64,000 nt of DNA from Spirochaetes bacterium GWB1_60_80 (GTDB lineage Bacteria; Spirochaetota; Spirochaetia; Treponematales; UBA12059): contig MIAR01000011.1 in NCBI GenBank assembly GCA_001829185.1, forward strand, positions 50,591-114,590. The letters are read 5' to 3'. Made by a program: the position numbers and the translations under genes. Shown here piece by piece: positions 28,617 to 36,574 of the stretch; the stretch's first letter is position 1, and each line of letters opens with the position of its first letter. Under the pieces are notes generated by a model. That model saw nothing but the letters and a program-made list of their open reading frames with translations, had not been told where the DNA came from and made no database searches.

Positions 28617-28800
28617 CCTTCACCCCAGCATAGCACCGACCGGGCCGAAAAACAATGGCCGGATTCAGGCGCCGCCAAGCTTGACCAAGAGCGCCGGCCT
28701 GTGGCAGGCTGGCGGTACAGGCTCCAACGGACCGCGCCAGGTGTAGCTTACCAGGCGCTCGGCAGCCCGCGCTTGTCCACCACCCCCGAAAGAGGTAACA

Positions 28801-29997
28801 ATGAAAGAATCCCGCGCGGCCACTCCCCGCAAGATGCTGGTAATCAGCCCGGCCGCGTTTATCTCCAGCCTGGCCATCGGCACCGTCAACCTGGGCCTGT
28901 TGTTCATCATCAAGGATCTCTACGGCGCTTCCGCCAGCCAGATCGGCTGGCTAGGCGCCCTGTGGTCGATCGCCTATTTCGTCGGCTGCTTCGTATTCAA
29001 GAAGCTCACCGCCCGCCTGACGCCACGTCTGTCCATGGGCCTGATGCAAGCTGGCAGCGCCCTCATCTTGACCGGCTTCCTGCTCCGACCAGGGCTATGG
29101 CAAGCCTTCGCCGCCATCATCGCCTACGGTTTCATCACCGCCTTCTTCTGGCCGCCGCTGATGGGCTGGCTGTCGCGCGGCGCCGAAACCACCGCCCTGT
29201 CGCGCGCCACCAGCCAGTTCAACCTGTCCTGGAGCCTGGGCAGCGTGGCCAGCCCCTGGCTGGCCGGCCTCCTGGCCGAGCGGGGCAAGTTCCTGCCGGT
29301 GGCGGCGGCCATCGTCTTTTTTGCCGGCAACGCCCTGTACATCCTGGTGTCGCGCCTCTTCATCAAGGACGACGAAGAACAGCTCGGGCGCGGCCCGGCG
29401 GCGCGCGCCGGCCAGATTGACCGCTCGACGCCGCTGCGTTTCCCGGCCTGGCTGGGCATCGTGCTGACCTACATGGTGGTGGGGGTCAGCCTGAACGTCT
29501 TCCCGGTGTTTGCCCGCGATGTCCTCAAGATGAGCGAGTCGGCCACCGGCTTCGTGCTAACCCTGCGCGCCTTAACCACCATGATTACCTTCGGCCTCCT
29601 CGGCCGCTACCACTTCTGGCAATTCCGCCGTCGCTTGCTGCCGTTTATCTCCATCCTGATGGCTGGCCTACTCCTGGCGCTGGTCTTCGTCAGCTCGTCG
29701 CTCAGCTACATGATCGGCTTTGGCCTGTTTGGCGTACTGATGGCGGTGACCTACAACAACTCGCTGTTCTACGCCACCTCCGGCGCCCTGGACCGCGACA
29801 AGCGGGTCAACGCCCACGAAACCTTGTTAACCTTCGGTAGCGTTACCGGCTCGGTCTCCGGCGGCGTCCTGTACCAGGGACTGTCGCTGCCGGTAGTATT
29901 CATCATGCTGGCCAGTCTGCTCGGCCTAGGCGCGGTGGCGCAAATGGCTATGCTGCGCCGTTCCGGCCGGACCAACGCCGGTCCGCCGGTAACCTGA
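28801..29997 (+). CDS. Major facilitator superfamily transporter
   Basis: 398 residues with about twelve hydrophobic segments and a central charged loop (FIKDDEEQLGRGPAARAGQ, about 180-205), the usual MFS 6+6 arrangement. The N-terminal half has SQIGWLGALWSIAYFVGCF and FKKLTARLTPRLSMG in the position of the MFS loop 2-3 motif. ATG 28801 follows GAAAGAGG. Convergent with the SPOR gene, 21 bp apart. Substrate unknown. The 28617-28800 leader shows no recognised element. Confidence 0.85.
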   Translation: MKESRAATPRKMLVISPAAFISSLAIGTVNLGLLFIIKDLYGASASQIGWLGALWSIAYFVGCFVFKKLTARLTPRLSMGLMQAGSALILTGFLLRPGLWQAFAAIIAYGFITAFFWPPLMGWLSRGAETTALSRATSQFNLSWSLGSVASPWLAGLLAERGKFLPVAAAIVFFAGNALYILVSRLFIKDDEEQLGRGPAARAGQIDRSTPLRFPAWLGIVLTYMVVGVSLNVFPVFARDVLKMSESATGFVLTLRALTTMITFGLLGRYHFWQFRRRLLPFISILMAGLLLALVFVSSSLSYMIGFGLFGVLMAVTYNNSLFYATSGALDRDKRVNAHETLLTFGSVTGSVSGGVLYQGLSLPVVFIMLASLLGLGAVAQMAMLRRSGRTNAGPPVT

Positions 29998-30018
29998 GGC
30001 CAGCGCCGGCCGCCGCTA

Positions 30019-32595
30019 TCAGCTGCCTTGTTTCACGAAGGCATCGCGGAAGCCGGACGAGCGGAACTGCATCAGGACCAGACCGCTCTCATCGCGGTTA
30101 AAGGGACCGGCGTACAGGCGATACATGGCGTTACCGCGCACCATAATCGGCTCGATGATGTACACGTAATTTTGCATCAGGCCGGCTGCCGCCGAACGGG
30201 CGGCGACCTCGGTGCCGTACGAGGCCAGTTGGATATAGAAGCGACCAGGCAACAGCGTCTGGGCATTCACCGCAGTGACGCTGGTCGGAACCGTGCTGAC
30301 CGGCGGGGCCGTCACCAGCGGCCTGGTTGGTGCAGTGGTCACCGGCGGTTGCGGGTTAGTCGGCTGCAGGCTAACGACGGGTGGCGTGGTCAGCGGCGCA
30401 GTAGTCACCGGCGCCGTAGTTTGAGGCGTGGTTTGCGCCGGCTGCGGGGCGATTATCAGCGGCGCGATGGCCACTGGCGCGGTCTGCATCTGGGCGTCGG
30501 CCAGGCTGGCCCGAGCCGGGGTTTCCTGACCGGATAAGCCAGGCAAGGTTGCCACTTCCGGCCTTTCTTCCGGCCGGGCAGCGGCATCCGCCAACTCCAC
30601 CCTGGTTTCCAGGGCCTCGAAATACGGTGTCTCGCGGCCGATAGCCGTGGGGGCCTCTTCCTCTTCAATAATGCCGTCTACCAGGTCTACCGCCGGCATG
30701 GCCGGAACCGGCTGCTCGAGGCGGCTCAAGTATAGTGTCGGCAACTCTTCCGGCCTCAATTCAGGCTGATCCAGCATCAGGCTGGCCAGTCCGTCCGACC
30801 CGGCCACCGGCGGCCGCAAGCCGGACATATCCGCCAGGCTGGGAGCATAAACGGCCGGCTCAGCCAAATCCATGCCGGGCAGTAGCTCGGCCATGCCAGG
30901 TCCGCGCTCAAAGGCTTCGGCCCGCTCAAAGGTCGGGTCTAGCGGCTCAGCCAGGGCCAGCGCCAATTGCTGGCTACGGGCTTGCGCCAGCCGGGCATAG
31001 GTAGCGGCCACTTGTTCGGCCGGTTCGTCCAGGCTGATGGTCGGTACGCTGGTATTGGCGCGGCCACTGCGCAGGTAAGCCTCGGCCAGTTGTTCTATCG
31101 GGTCGACCAGGTCGGCGGCGGTGGCATCCTGGGGTGAGCGCAAGCCACGCTCGATAGCCAGGGCAGCCTCGCGATTCTGCATCACCGGGTCGGTCAGGCG
31201 GATGCCCGACGGAACCTGGCCGGAAGCCGCGCTCAAGCCGCGCTCGTAGGCCGTGGCGCCTTCGCGGGCCTGCAAATTCGGGTCGGCCAGGCTAACGCCG
31301 GGAATCTGACCCGGCGTGGCGGCCAAGCGACTGTCGGAGCTGCCAACTGACTGCGGCGCAGGATCAACCAGTCCGGGGTTGACCTGGCCGGGTTGAGCCG
31401 TCAGACCGCGGTCATAGGCGATAGCGCCTTGACGGGCTTGCATAACCGGATTGGCCAGGGCAGCCTGCACCGCGGCCTCGACCGCCCGGCGGTTCGGGTT
31501 TTCAAATATTTCTGGCGTAATGGCCGGCGCCTCGAAGCGGCGCGGCTGGCGTTCCGGCGCCAAGACCAGCGCTTGCTCGTCCGGTGTCGGCAGGCTGCGA
31601 ACCAAAACTTCCGGTGTTTCTGGTGTCTCCGGCGCGGTAACCACGGTAGGCGGAAGGGTTTCCGGGATGGGCGGCGCGGTAACCGGGGCGGGAAGCGGCG
31701 TGGTAACCGGAGTCGTCTGGACTGTGGCCGGGGCCACGGCCGGAGCGCTTGGCTCGGGCAAGGCCGTGATGATGAGGGTCCGCACCGGGCGGGGTTTGCC
31801 GGAGCCTTCGGCCGTGCCGGCTGAAGCCAGGCTGATCGGCGGCGTGACGGGCGTAAGCACTGGGCTGACAGGAGTCGACGGCGTCGTTGTAGGACGGGCC
31901 ACCACCGCTGGGCTCAGCGGATCCGGCGTCTGGACTCGAACTGCGGCGCGCGCCGCAGCCGCCGGGCCTGGTGTCAGCACACTGCTGACTTCCGGCCGCT
32001 CGACTGGCGCAATGGCGACCGGCGGGGTGATAGCTGGTTCTGGAGTAGTCACGGGGGTAGTCACCGGCGTGGTAGTCACCGGCGTGGTCGGGCTGACCGC
32101 TGGCGTGGTCGGGCTGACCGCTGGCGTGGTCACCGCCACGTCGACGGTCGCGACCGGTTCCGGGAACAGGTAGCCAAGGCGCTGTAGCTCGGCCTCGGCC
32201 AGCTGCCGGGGATTGAAATCAGGGTCCGCGCTGCGCGAGCTAGCCGGGGCGCTACTCTGGACCGCGCTGGCTGGCAGGTTAGCGCGCACCCGCACCAGCG
32301 CACCAGAGCGGATGCCGAGGGCGCGGGCGGCGTCGGCCGACAGCTTCATGAACACGCCAGGGGTATCGAGGTTGCGGGTGACAATCACCGTGGTCTTCTG
32401 GCTATTCTCCAGATTCACCACCTCAACCAAGGTGTTGCGGGCGAAGGAATTACAGGCTGCGTAGTTGCCGCTTTCCGGGAAGTCGCCATAGTTGCCGATA
32501 GTGGCGCTGCCCTCCCAGGTGGAGGCAAACAGCAGGGTTGAGCACACCAGAATCAAGGCGCCAATTCCCAGAATCCGTCCAATCAGTCGTCTCAT
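30019..32595 (-). CDS. Large exported SPOR-domain protein with RlpA-like N-terminus
   Basis: 858 residues. A signal peptide (about 1-25) precedes an RlpA/double-psi-barrel-like segment (NYAACNSFARNTLVEVVNLE, about 45-110). A long Pro/Thr/Val-rich region with repeated TTPVTTP units follows (about 165-350). Degenerate repeats of about 40 residues come next (e.g. QARQGAIAYDRGL, QAREGATAYERGL, QNREAALAIERGL; about 380-520). The C-terminal SPOR domain (about 785-856, GRFYIQLASYGTEVAARSAA) would bind denuded peptidoglycan at sites of cell division or wall turnover. The Pro/Thr region could span the periplasm. It is 13 bp downstream of a small exported protein gene, likely one operon. Confidence 0.85.
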   Translation of the reverse strand: MRRLIGRILGIGALILVCSTLLFASTWEGSATIGNYGDFPESGNYAACNSFARNTLVEVVNLENSQKTTVIVTRNLDTPGVFMKLSADAARALGIRSGALVRVRANLPASAVQSSAPASSRSADPDFNPRQLAEAELQRLGYLFPEPVATVDVAVTTPAVSPTTPAVSPTTPVTTTPVTTPVTTPEPAITPPVAIAPVERPEVSSVLTPGPAAAARAAVRVQTPDPLSPAVVARPTTTPSTPVSPVLTPVTPPISLASAGTAEGSGKPRPVRTLIITALPEPSAPAVAPATVQTTPVTTPLPAPVTAPPIPETLPPTVVTAPETPETPEVLVRSLPTPDEQALVLAPERQPRRFEAPAITPEIFENPNRRAVEAAVQAALANPVMQARQGAIAYDRGLTAQPGQVNPGLVDPAPQSVGSSDSRLAATPGQIPGVSLADPNLQAREGATAYERGLSAASGQVPSGIRLTDPVMQNREAALAIERGLRSPQDATAADLVDPIEQLAEAYLRSGRANTSVPTISLDEPAEQVAATYARLAQARSQQLALALAEPLDPTFERAEAFERGPGMAELLPGMDLAEPAVYAPSLADMSGLRPPVAGSDGLASLMLDQPELRPEELPTLYLSRLEQPVPAMPAVDLVDGIIEEEEAPTAIGRETPYFEALETRVELADAAARPEERPEVATLPGLSGQETPARASLADAQMQTAPVAIAPLIIAPQPAQTTPQTTAPVTTAPLTTPPVVSLQPTNPQPPVTTAPTRPLVTAPPVSTVPTSVTAVNAQTLLPGRFYIQLASYGTEVAARSAAAGLMQNYVYIIEPIMVRGNAMYRLYAGPFNRDESGLVLMQFRSSGFRDAFVKQGS

Positions 32596-32608
32596 AGTCG
32601 TCCTCCGC

Positions 32609-33094
32609 TCATAAATCCAATCCGGCCAAACCGGCCAGAATCAAAGTAGCTCCAGAATCAGTGCAGGCTTTTTCGATGGCGGCCTCGTTTTGGCCGATAG
32701 CCGCCACGGCTTCTAGGCGGCCTTCGCGCAGGATTTCACGCGAGTTGACCGCCATGATGCGGTATTCCAGACCTGGCGCCTGCAGCACGGCGGCTGGTTC
32801 ATACGACGCATAAAAGATGACCAGGTAGTCCACGTAACCAGCCAGGGTATAATAATCCGGCACGACGTCCAGCCAGTCCTGGCGGCTGCCCAGTACCGGC
32901 CGCAGATTGGTGCCAATATAGCCGGCCTGGAACAAGCCATCCAACGCGCCACCCAGGATGGCTTCCGACAGCACCAGACTGCGCGCCGAATCGATCGCCT
33001 CGTCCTGCACCAGGATAACCCCGATAGTTTGGGCTGAGATCTGGACGCTCATTGCCAGGACCAGTGCCAGGCTCAGGGCCAAAAAATGCTTCAT
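32609..33094 (-). CDS. Exported protein (161 aa), function unknown
   Basis: A clear signal peptide (MKHFLALSLALVLAMSVQISAQ, cleavage after SAQ) is followed by a mature domain of about 140 residues, with VLVQDEAIDSARSLVLSEAI, YVDYLVIFYASYEPA and SGATLILAGLAGLDL. The alternating strand/helix pattern suggests a small alpha/beta fold. It precedes the SPOR gene by 13 bp on the same strand, so an envelope role is likely. No family recognised. It is divergent from the NusG-led operon. Confidence 0.7.
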   Translation of the reverse strand: MKHFLALSLALVLAMSVQISAQTIGVILVQDEAIDSARSLVLSEAILGGALDGLFQAGYIGTNLRPVLGSRQDWLDVVPDYYTLAGYVDYLVIFYASYEPAAVLQAPGLEYRIMAVNSREILREGRLEAVAAIGQNEAAIEKACTDSGATLILAGLAGLDL

Positions 33095-33205
33095 GCGCTT
33101 TTCTCCACCTCTATTTGTCCCTTTGTGTATCGGCAGGTGACAAGACCCTGTTAACAGGTTGTTTGTGGTGGCCTATGGCTTTTTACCAACACCACCGCCA
33201 GGTTA

Positions 33206-33235
33206 TTGCTGACATCCGGGCCCCTTTCGTGCTAT
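33206..33235 (+). promoter_or_regulatory. Candidate promoter of the NusG-led operon
   Basis: TTGCTG (33206-33211) and TGCTAT (33230-33235), 18 bp apart, lie about 60 bp before the NusG-like start. No JUMPstart/ops motif was seen in the 33236-33293 leader. Confidence 0.35.
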
Positions 33236-33293
33236 TCTCGCGCCATAACGGTTGGCGCCGACCGGCGCGCATCCAGGCTGGAGGTCGTAACCA

Positions 33294-33863
33294 ATGCATT
33301 ACTTCGCCGTCCAGGTCTGGACCGGCCATGAGCAAGACTATATTCGGCAACTGGAGCGCGATCAGGGCTTCGCCGAAAACTTCCATATATATCTGCCGAC
33401 CCGTAAACTCAATCTGCGCAAGCTCGGCAAGCTCAAAGCGGTTGAACAGCCGGTTTTCCCCGGCTACGTTTTCCTGGAAGCGCCCGACGCCGTCCTGGAC
33501 CGCAACCTGCGTTGGCAGCTACGCACCTGCAACCACTTCATTCGCCTGCTGCCCGCCACCAACCAACCTCGCCCCCTGGTCGATAAAGACCGCCTCCTAT
33601 TGTCGCACTTTATCTCCCTGCATCGTCCAGCCGATACTTCAAAGGTATACTTTGACGAGAACGACCGCATCGTGGTAGTCGAAGGCGCCCTTAAGGGCCT
33701 GGAAGGCTGCATCGTCAAGGTCAACCGCCGCAAGGGTCGGGTCAAGGTACTGCTGGATATGTGCGGCAGCGCCTTCAGCCTGGACCTGGGTTTTGAGACC
33801 ATCGAGCGCGCTGACAAGTCCAGCGCCGACAAGGGGAGCGCGGAGCAGCATGAAAGCACGTAA
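33294..33863 (+). CDS. NusG paralogue, LoaP/RfaH-like antiterminator
   Basis: 189 residues. The N-terminal NusG domain (about 1-100) has HYFAVQVWTGHEQDYIRQL and QPVFPGYVFLEA, the conserved RNA-polymerase-binding signature. A KOW domain follows (about 120-175: RIVVVEGALKGLEGCIVKVNRRKGRVKV). It is not housekeeping NusG, because it stands first in a polysaccharide-type operon instead of next to ribosomal-protein genes. Such paralogues let polymerase read through long biosynthetic operons. Start ATG 33294 follows a GGAGG (33280-33284) nine bases upstream. Its 3' end overlaps the dehydratase gene by 14 bp. Confidence 0.85.
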   Translation: MHYFAVQVWTGHEQDYIRQLERDQGFAENFHIYLPTRKLNLRKLGKLKAVEQPVFPGYVFLEAPDAVLDRNLRWQLRTCNHFIRLLPATNQPRPLVDKDRLLLSHFISLHRPADTSKVYFDENDRIVVVEGALKGLEGCIVKVNRRKGRVKVLLDMCGSAFSLDLGFETIERADKSSADKGSAEQHEST

Positions 33864-35343
33864 AGGCAAGAACGTCTACATTATCGGCGCCGGCCTGGCC
33901 GGCCTAGGCATAGCCAGCGAACTAGCCGAAAAGCCGACGCTGGGTAAGGTCCAAGCCCTGCTGGACGACGACCCGGCCAAGATCGGCGGCAGTTTTGCAG
34001 GTATCCCAATCATCGGGCCGGTCGCCGCCGCCCTCAAAGGCCTCACCGTCCAGCCGCAAGACCGGGTCATTATCGCCGTTCCCTCGGCCAGTCAGGCCGT
34101 CCTGCAGACCCTGCATCAGCTGGTCAAGGCGACTGGTTTTGCCTCGGTGCACATCGTGCCGGCGGTAGCCCAGATCATCGAGGGCGACGTCCACCTGGCC
34201 CAGACGCGCAGCATCGACCCGCTGGACATCCTCGGCCGCCCGCCGGCCGCCATCGGCCTTAAGGACAGCATGGACTGGCTGCGCGGCAAGCGGGTGCTCA
34301 TCTCCGGCGCCGGCGGCTCGATCGGCTCGGAACTGGCCCGCCAAATGCTGGAGGCCGACGTCGAGCGCCTCTACCTCCTGGGCCACGGCGAAAACTCCAT
34401 CTACCAGATCGACCGCGAACTGCGCCGGCTGCAGGCCGACGGCGTCGGCTCGCTCTGCGCCATCGTGCCGCTGATCGGCGACCTCAAAGACCGCGCCTGG
34501 CTGCATTTCGTCATGCCGCGCCTGCGGGTCGACGCCGTCTTCCACGCCGCCGCCTACAAGCACGTGCCGCTGATGGAAGCCAACCCGGTGGCCGTCGTCG
34601 AGAACAACGTCTTCGGTACCCGCAACCTCTTGGACGCCAGCCTGGCCAGCCGGGTCAGCCGCTTCATCCTGATCAGTACCGACAAGGCCGTCCAGCCGCT
34701 GTGCAGCTACGGCGCCAGCAAGTATCTGTCCGAGCGGCTGGTGTTGGCCAGCCAGAGCCGAGCCAAGGCCCAGGACCCCGACAGCCGCTATTGCTTCGTG
34801 CGCTTCGGCAACGTCCTGGGCTCGCGCGGCTCCATCCTGCCGCTCTTCAGCCAGCAGATCGAGGCCGGCGGCCCGCTGACGGTGACCCATCCGGATACCA
34901 GCCGCTTTTTCATGACCATCCCGGAGGCCTGCTCGCTAGTGCTCAAGGCCGGCAGCCTGGCCGACCAGGCGCCGGCCTTCCTCCTGGACATGGGCCAACC
35001 AGTCCTGATCCGCGAACTGGCCGAACAGTTGATCCGTTTCTATGGCCTGGAACCGCATAAGGATATCGCCATCCAGTACATTGGCCTCAGGCCTGGCGAG
35101 CGCCTGCACGAGAGCCTGTCCAGCCCGGACGAAAGCTTGAGCGCCGGCAGCGACCGCCGCATCCAGTTGCTACACTGCCCACCGGCTGGCTTTAGCCTCG
35201 ACGAAGTGCTGGTACAGCTGACTCCGGTCTGCTTCCACCAGCCCGACCGGCCGGAAGCCTACCGCAATCGCCGGCTTTTGCGCCAGATCCTGCGCCGGTA
35301 CATCCCCAGCCTGGAGGAGAACCACGATGAAAGCGAATACTGA
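33850..35343 (+). CDS. CapD/FlaA1-type nucleotide-sugar 4,6-dehydratase, soluble form
   Basis: 497 residues from ATG 33850, inside the NusG-like 3' end. An N-terminal CoA-binding-like Rossmann domain (YIIGAGLAGLGIASEL, about 1-125) precedes the SDR domain with NAD motif GAGGSIGSELARQ (about 155), HAAAYKHVPLMEANP, and catalytic STDKAVQP followed by YGASK. Classic membrane members (WbpM, PglF) have four N-terminal helices and Met in place of the Tyr. This one has neither, so it resembles soluble FlaA1/PseB-type enzymes with YxxxK. The likely product is a 4-keto-6-deoxy UDP-sugar. The adjoining aminotransferase would turn that into an amino sugar for a surface glycan. Confidence 0.87.
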   Translation: MKARKGKNVYIIGAGLAGLGIASELAEKPTLGKVQALLDDDPAKIGGSFAGIPIIGPVAAALKGLTVQPQDRVIIAVPSASQAVLQTLHQLVKATGFASVHIVPAVAQIIEGDVHLAQTRSIDPLDILGRPPAAIGLKDSMDWLRGKRVLISGAGGSIGSELARQMLEADVERLYLLGHGENSIYQIDRELRRLQADGVGSLCAIVPLIGDLKDRAWLHFVMPRLRVDAVFHAAAYKHVPLMEANPVAVVENNVFGTRNLLDASLASRVSRFILISTDKAVQPLCSYGASKYLSERLVLASQSRAKAQDPDSRYCFVRFGNVLGSRGSILPLFSQQIEAGGPLTVTHPDTSRFFMTIPEACSLVLKAGSLADQAPAFLLDMGQPVLIRELAEQLIRFYGLEPHKDIAIQYIGLRPGERLHESLSSPDESLSAGSDRRIQLLHCPPAGFSLDEVLVQLTPVCFHQPDRPEAYRNRRLLRQILRRYIPSLEENHDESEY

Positions 35344-36574
35344 CCTCGCCAGCCTCGAGCCGATCCCCTTTGCCCGGCCGGACATCGGCCCGGAGGAAGA
35401 AGCCGCCGTCCTGCGCATCATGCGCTCCGGCTGGCTGACTACCGGCGCCGAGACCTTGGCCTTCGAGCAGGCCTTCGCCGCCTTTGTCGGCAGCCCACAC
35501 GCCCTGGCCGTCAACTCGGCCACCAGCGGCCTGCACCTGGCGCTGGAAGCCCTGGGCATCGGCCCCGGCGACACCGTTATCACCAGTCCCTACACCTTCA
35601 CCTCCAGCGCCGCCGTCATCCTGCACCAGCGGGCGGAAGTCGTCTTCTGCGACACCGCCCCCGGCTCGGCCAACCTGGACCCCCTCGCCCTGGAACAGGT
35701 GCTGGCCAAGACCCGCAACGTCCGCGCCATCATCGCGGTGCACGTCGGCGGCCTACCTTGCGACATGGACGCTATCCTGGCCTTGGCGGCCAACTACGGC
35801 TGCGCCGTGATCGAGGACGCCGCCCACGCCTTCCCGGTGCGCTCCGGGTCCGCCGGAGCTCGCGACGGCGCAGCCGGAGCTCACGACGGCGCAGCCTGGG
35901 CCGGCACGCGCGGCACCATCGGCGTCTACTCCTTCTACGCCACTAAGACCATCACCACCGGCGACGGCGGCATGGTAGTCACGGCCGACCCTAAGCTGGC
36001 CGCCCGCATGGCCTTGATGCGCATGCACGGCATCGACCGCACGGTCTGGAGCCGCTATACCGACACCAAGGCCAGCTGGCAGTACAACGTCACCGAGGCC
36101 GGCTTCAAGTACAACCTGCCCGACATCCTGTCGGCCATCGGCAAGGTCCAGTTGGGCCGGGCTCTCGGCTTTGTCGCCGAGCGCCAGGCCATCGCCGCCC
36201 TGTACAATCAGCGCTTCGCCGGCCTGCCCGGCCTATCCCTGCCACCGGGGGCGGAGTTTGCCGGCAGCGCAGCCGGCCCGGACATCCGCCATGCCTGGCA
36301 CCTCTATGCCCTGCGCGTCGGCGATGGGCAGAGCGACCAGCCGCGCAACCGACTGGGCGGGTACTTGCAAGCCGCCGGTATCGGCGTCTCGGTCCACTTC
36401 ATACCGTTGCACTTGATGCCCTTCTACGCCGTGCGCTATCAGCTGACGCCGGAGGACTTCCCGAACGCCTTGCGCACCTACCGGCAAAGCCTCAGCCTGC
36501 CCATCTGGCAGGGCATGGGCCTGGAACGGGCCAGCCGGGTGGCCGACGCCGTCGTTGCTGGGACCAATGGATAA
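35327..36574 (+). CDS. DegT/DnrJ/EryC1/StrS-family sugar aminotransferase
   Basis: 415 residues. PLP-dependent transamination of a keto nucleotide sugar. Motifs: VNSATSGLHLALEALGIGPGD, the Asp that contacts the cofactor in AVIEDAAHAF, and the Schiff-base Lys in YSFYATKTITTGDGGMV (about residue 207). KYNLPDILSAIGKVQL and a C-terminal HFIPLHLMPFY complete the family pattern. Just before the active-site lysine is an Ala/Gly-rich insert encoded by two 21-bp tandem repeats. The ATG overlaps the dehydratase 3' end by 17 bp. Paired with that gene, it likely makes an amino sugar. The exact sugar cannot be told from sequence. Confidence 0.9.
   Translation: MKANTDLASLEPIPFARPDIGPEEEAAVLRIMRSGWLTTGAETLAFEQAFAAFVGSPHALAVNSATSGLHLALEALGIGPGDTVITSPYTFTSSAAVILHQRAEVVFCDTAPGSANLDPLALEQVLAKTRNVRAIIAVHVGGLPCDMDAILALAANYGCAVIEDAAHAFPVRSGSAGARDGAAGAHDGAAWAGTRGTIGVYSFYATKTITTGDGGMVVTADPKLAARMALMRMHGIDRTVWSRYTDTKASWQYNVTEAGFKYNLPDILSAIGKVQLGRALGFVAERQAIAALYNQRFAGLPGLSLPPGAEFAGSAAGPDIRHAWHLYALRVGDGQSDQPRNRLGGYLQAAGIGVSVHFIPLHLMPFYAVRYQLTPEDFPNALRTYRQSLSLPIWQGMGLERASRVADAVVAGTNG
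35852..35893 (+). repeat. 21-bp in-frame tandem duplication inside the aminotransferase gene
   Basis: Two adjacent 21-bp units (35852-35872 and 35873-35893) differ at one base and encode AGARDGA then AGAHDGA. Typical family members lack this insert between AVIEDAAHAF and the Lys motif. Confidence 0.8.

Noticed and set aside
31451..32173. Gly/Thr/Val-rich plus-strand ORF of 240 codons
   Set aside because: It is the antisense of the Pro/Thr repeat region of the SPOR protein gene.
33922..34890. 322-codon minus-strand ORF
   Set aside because: Shadow of the nucleotide-sugar dehydratase; no motifs.
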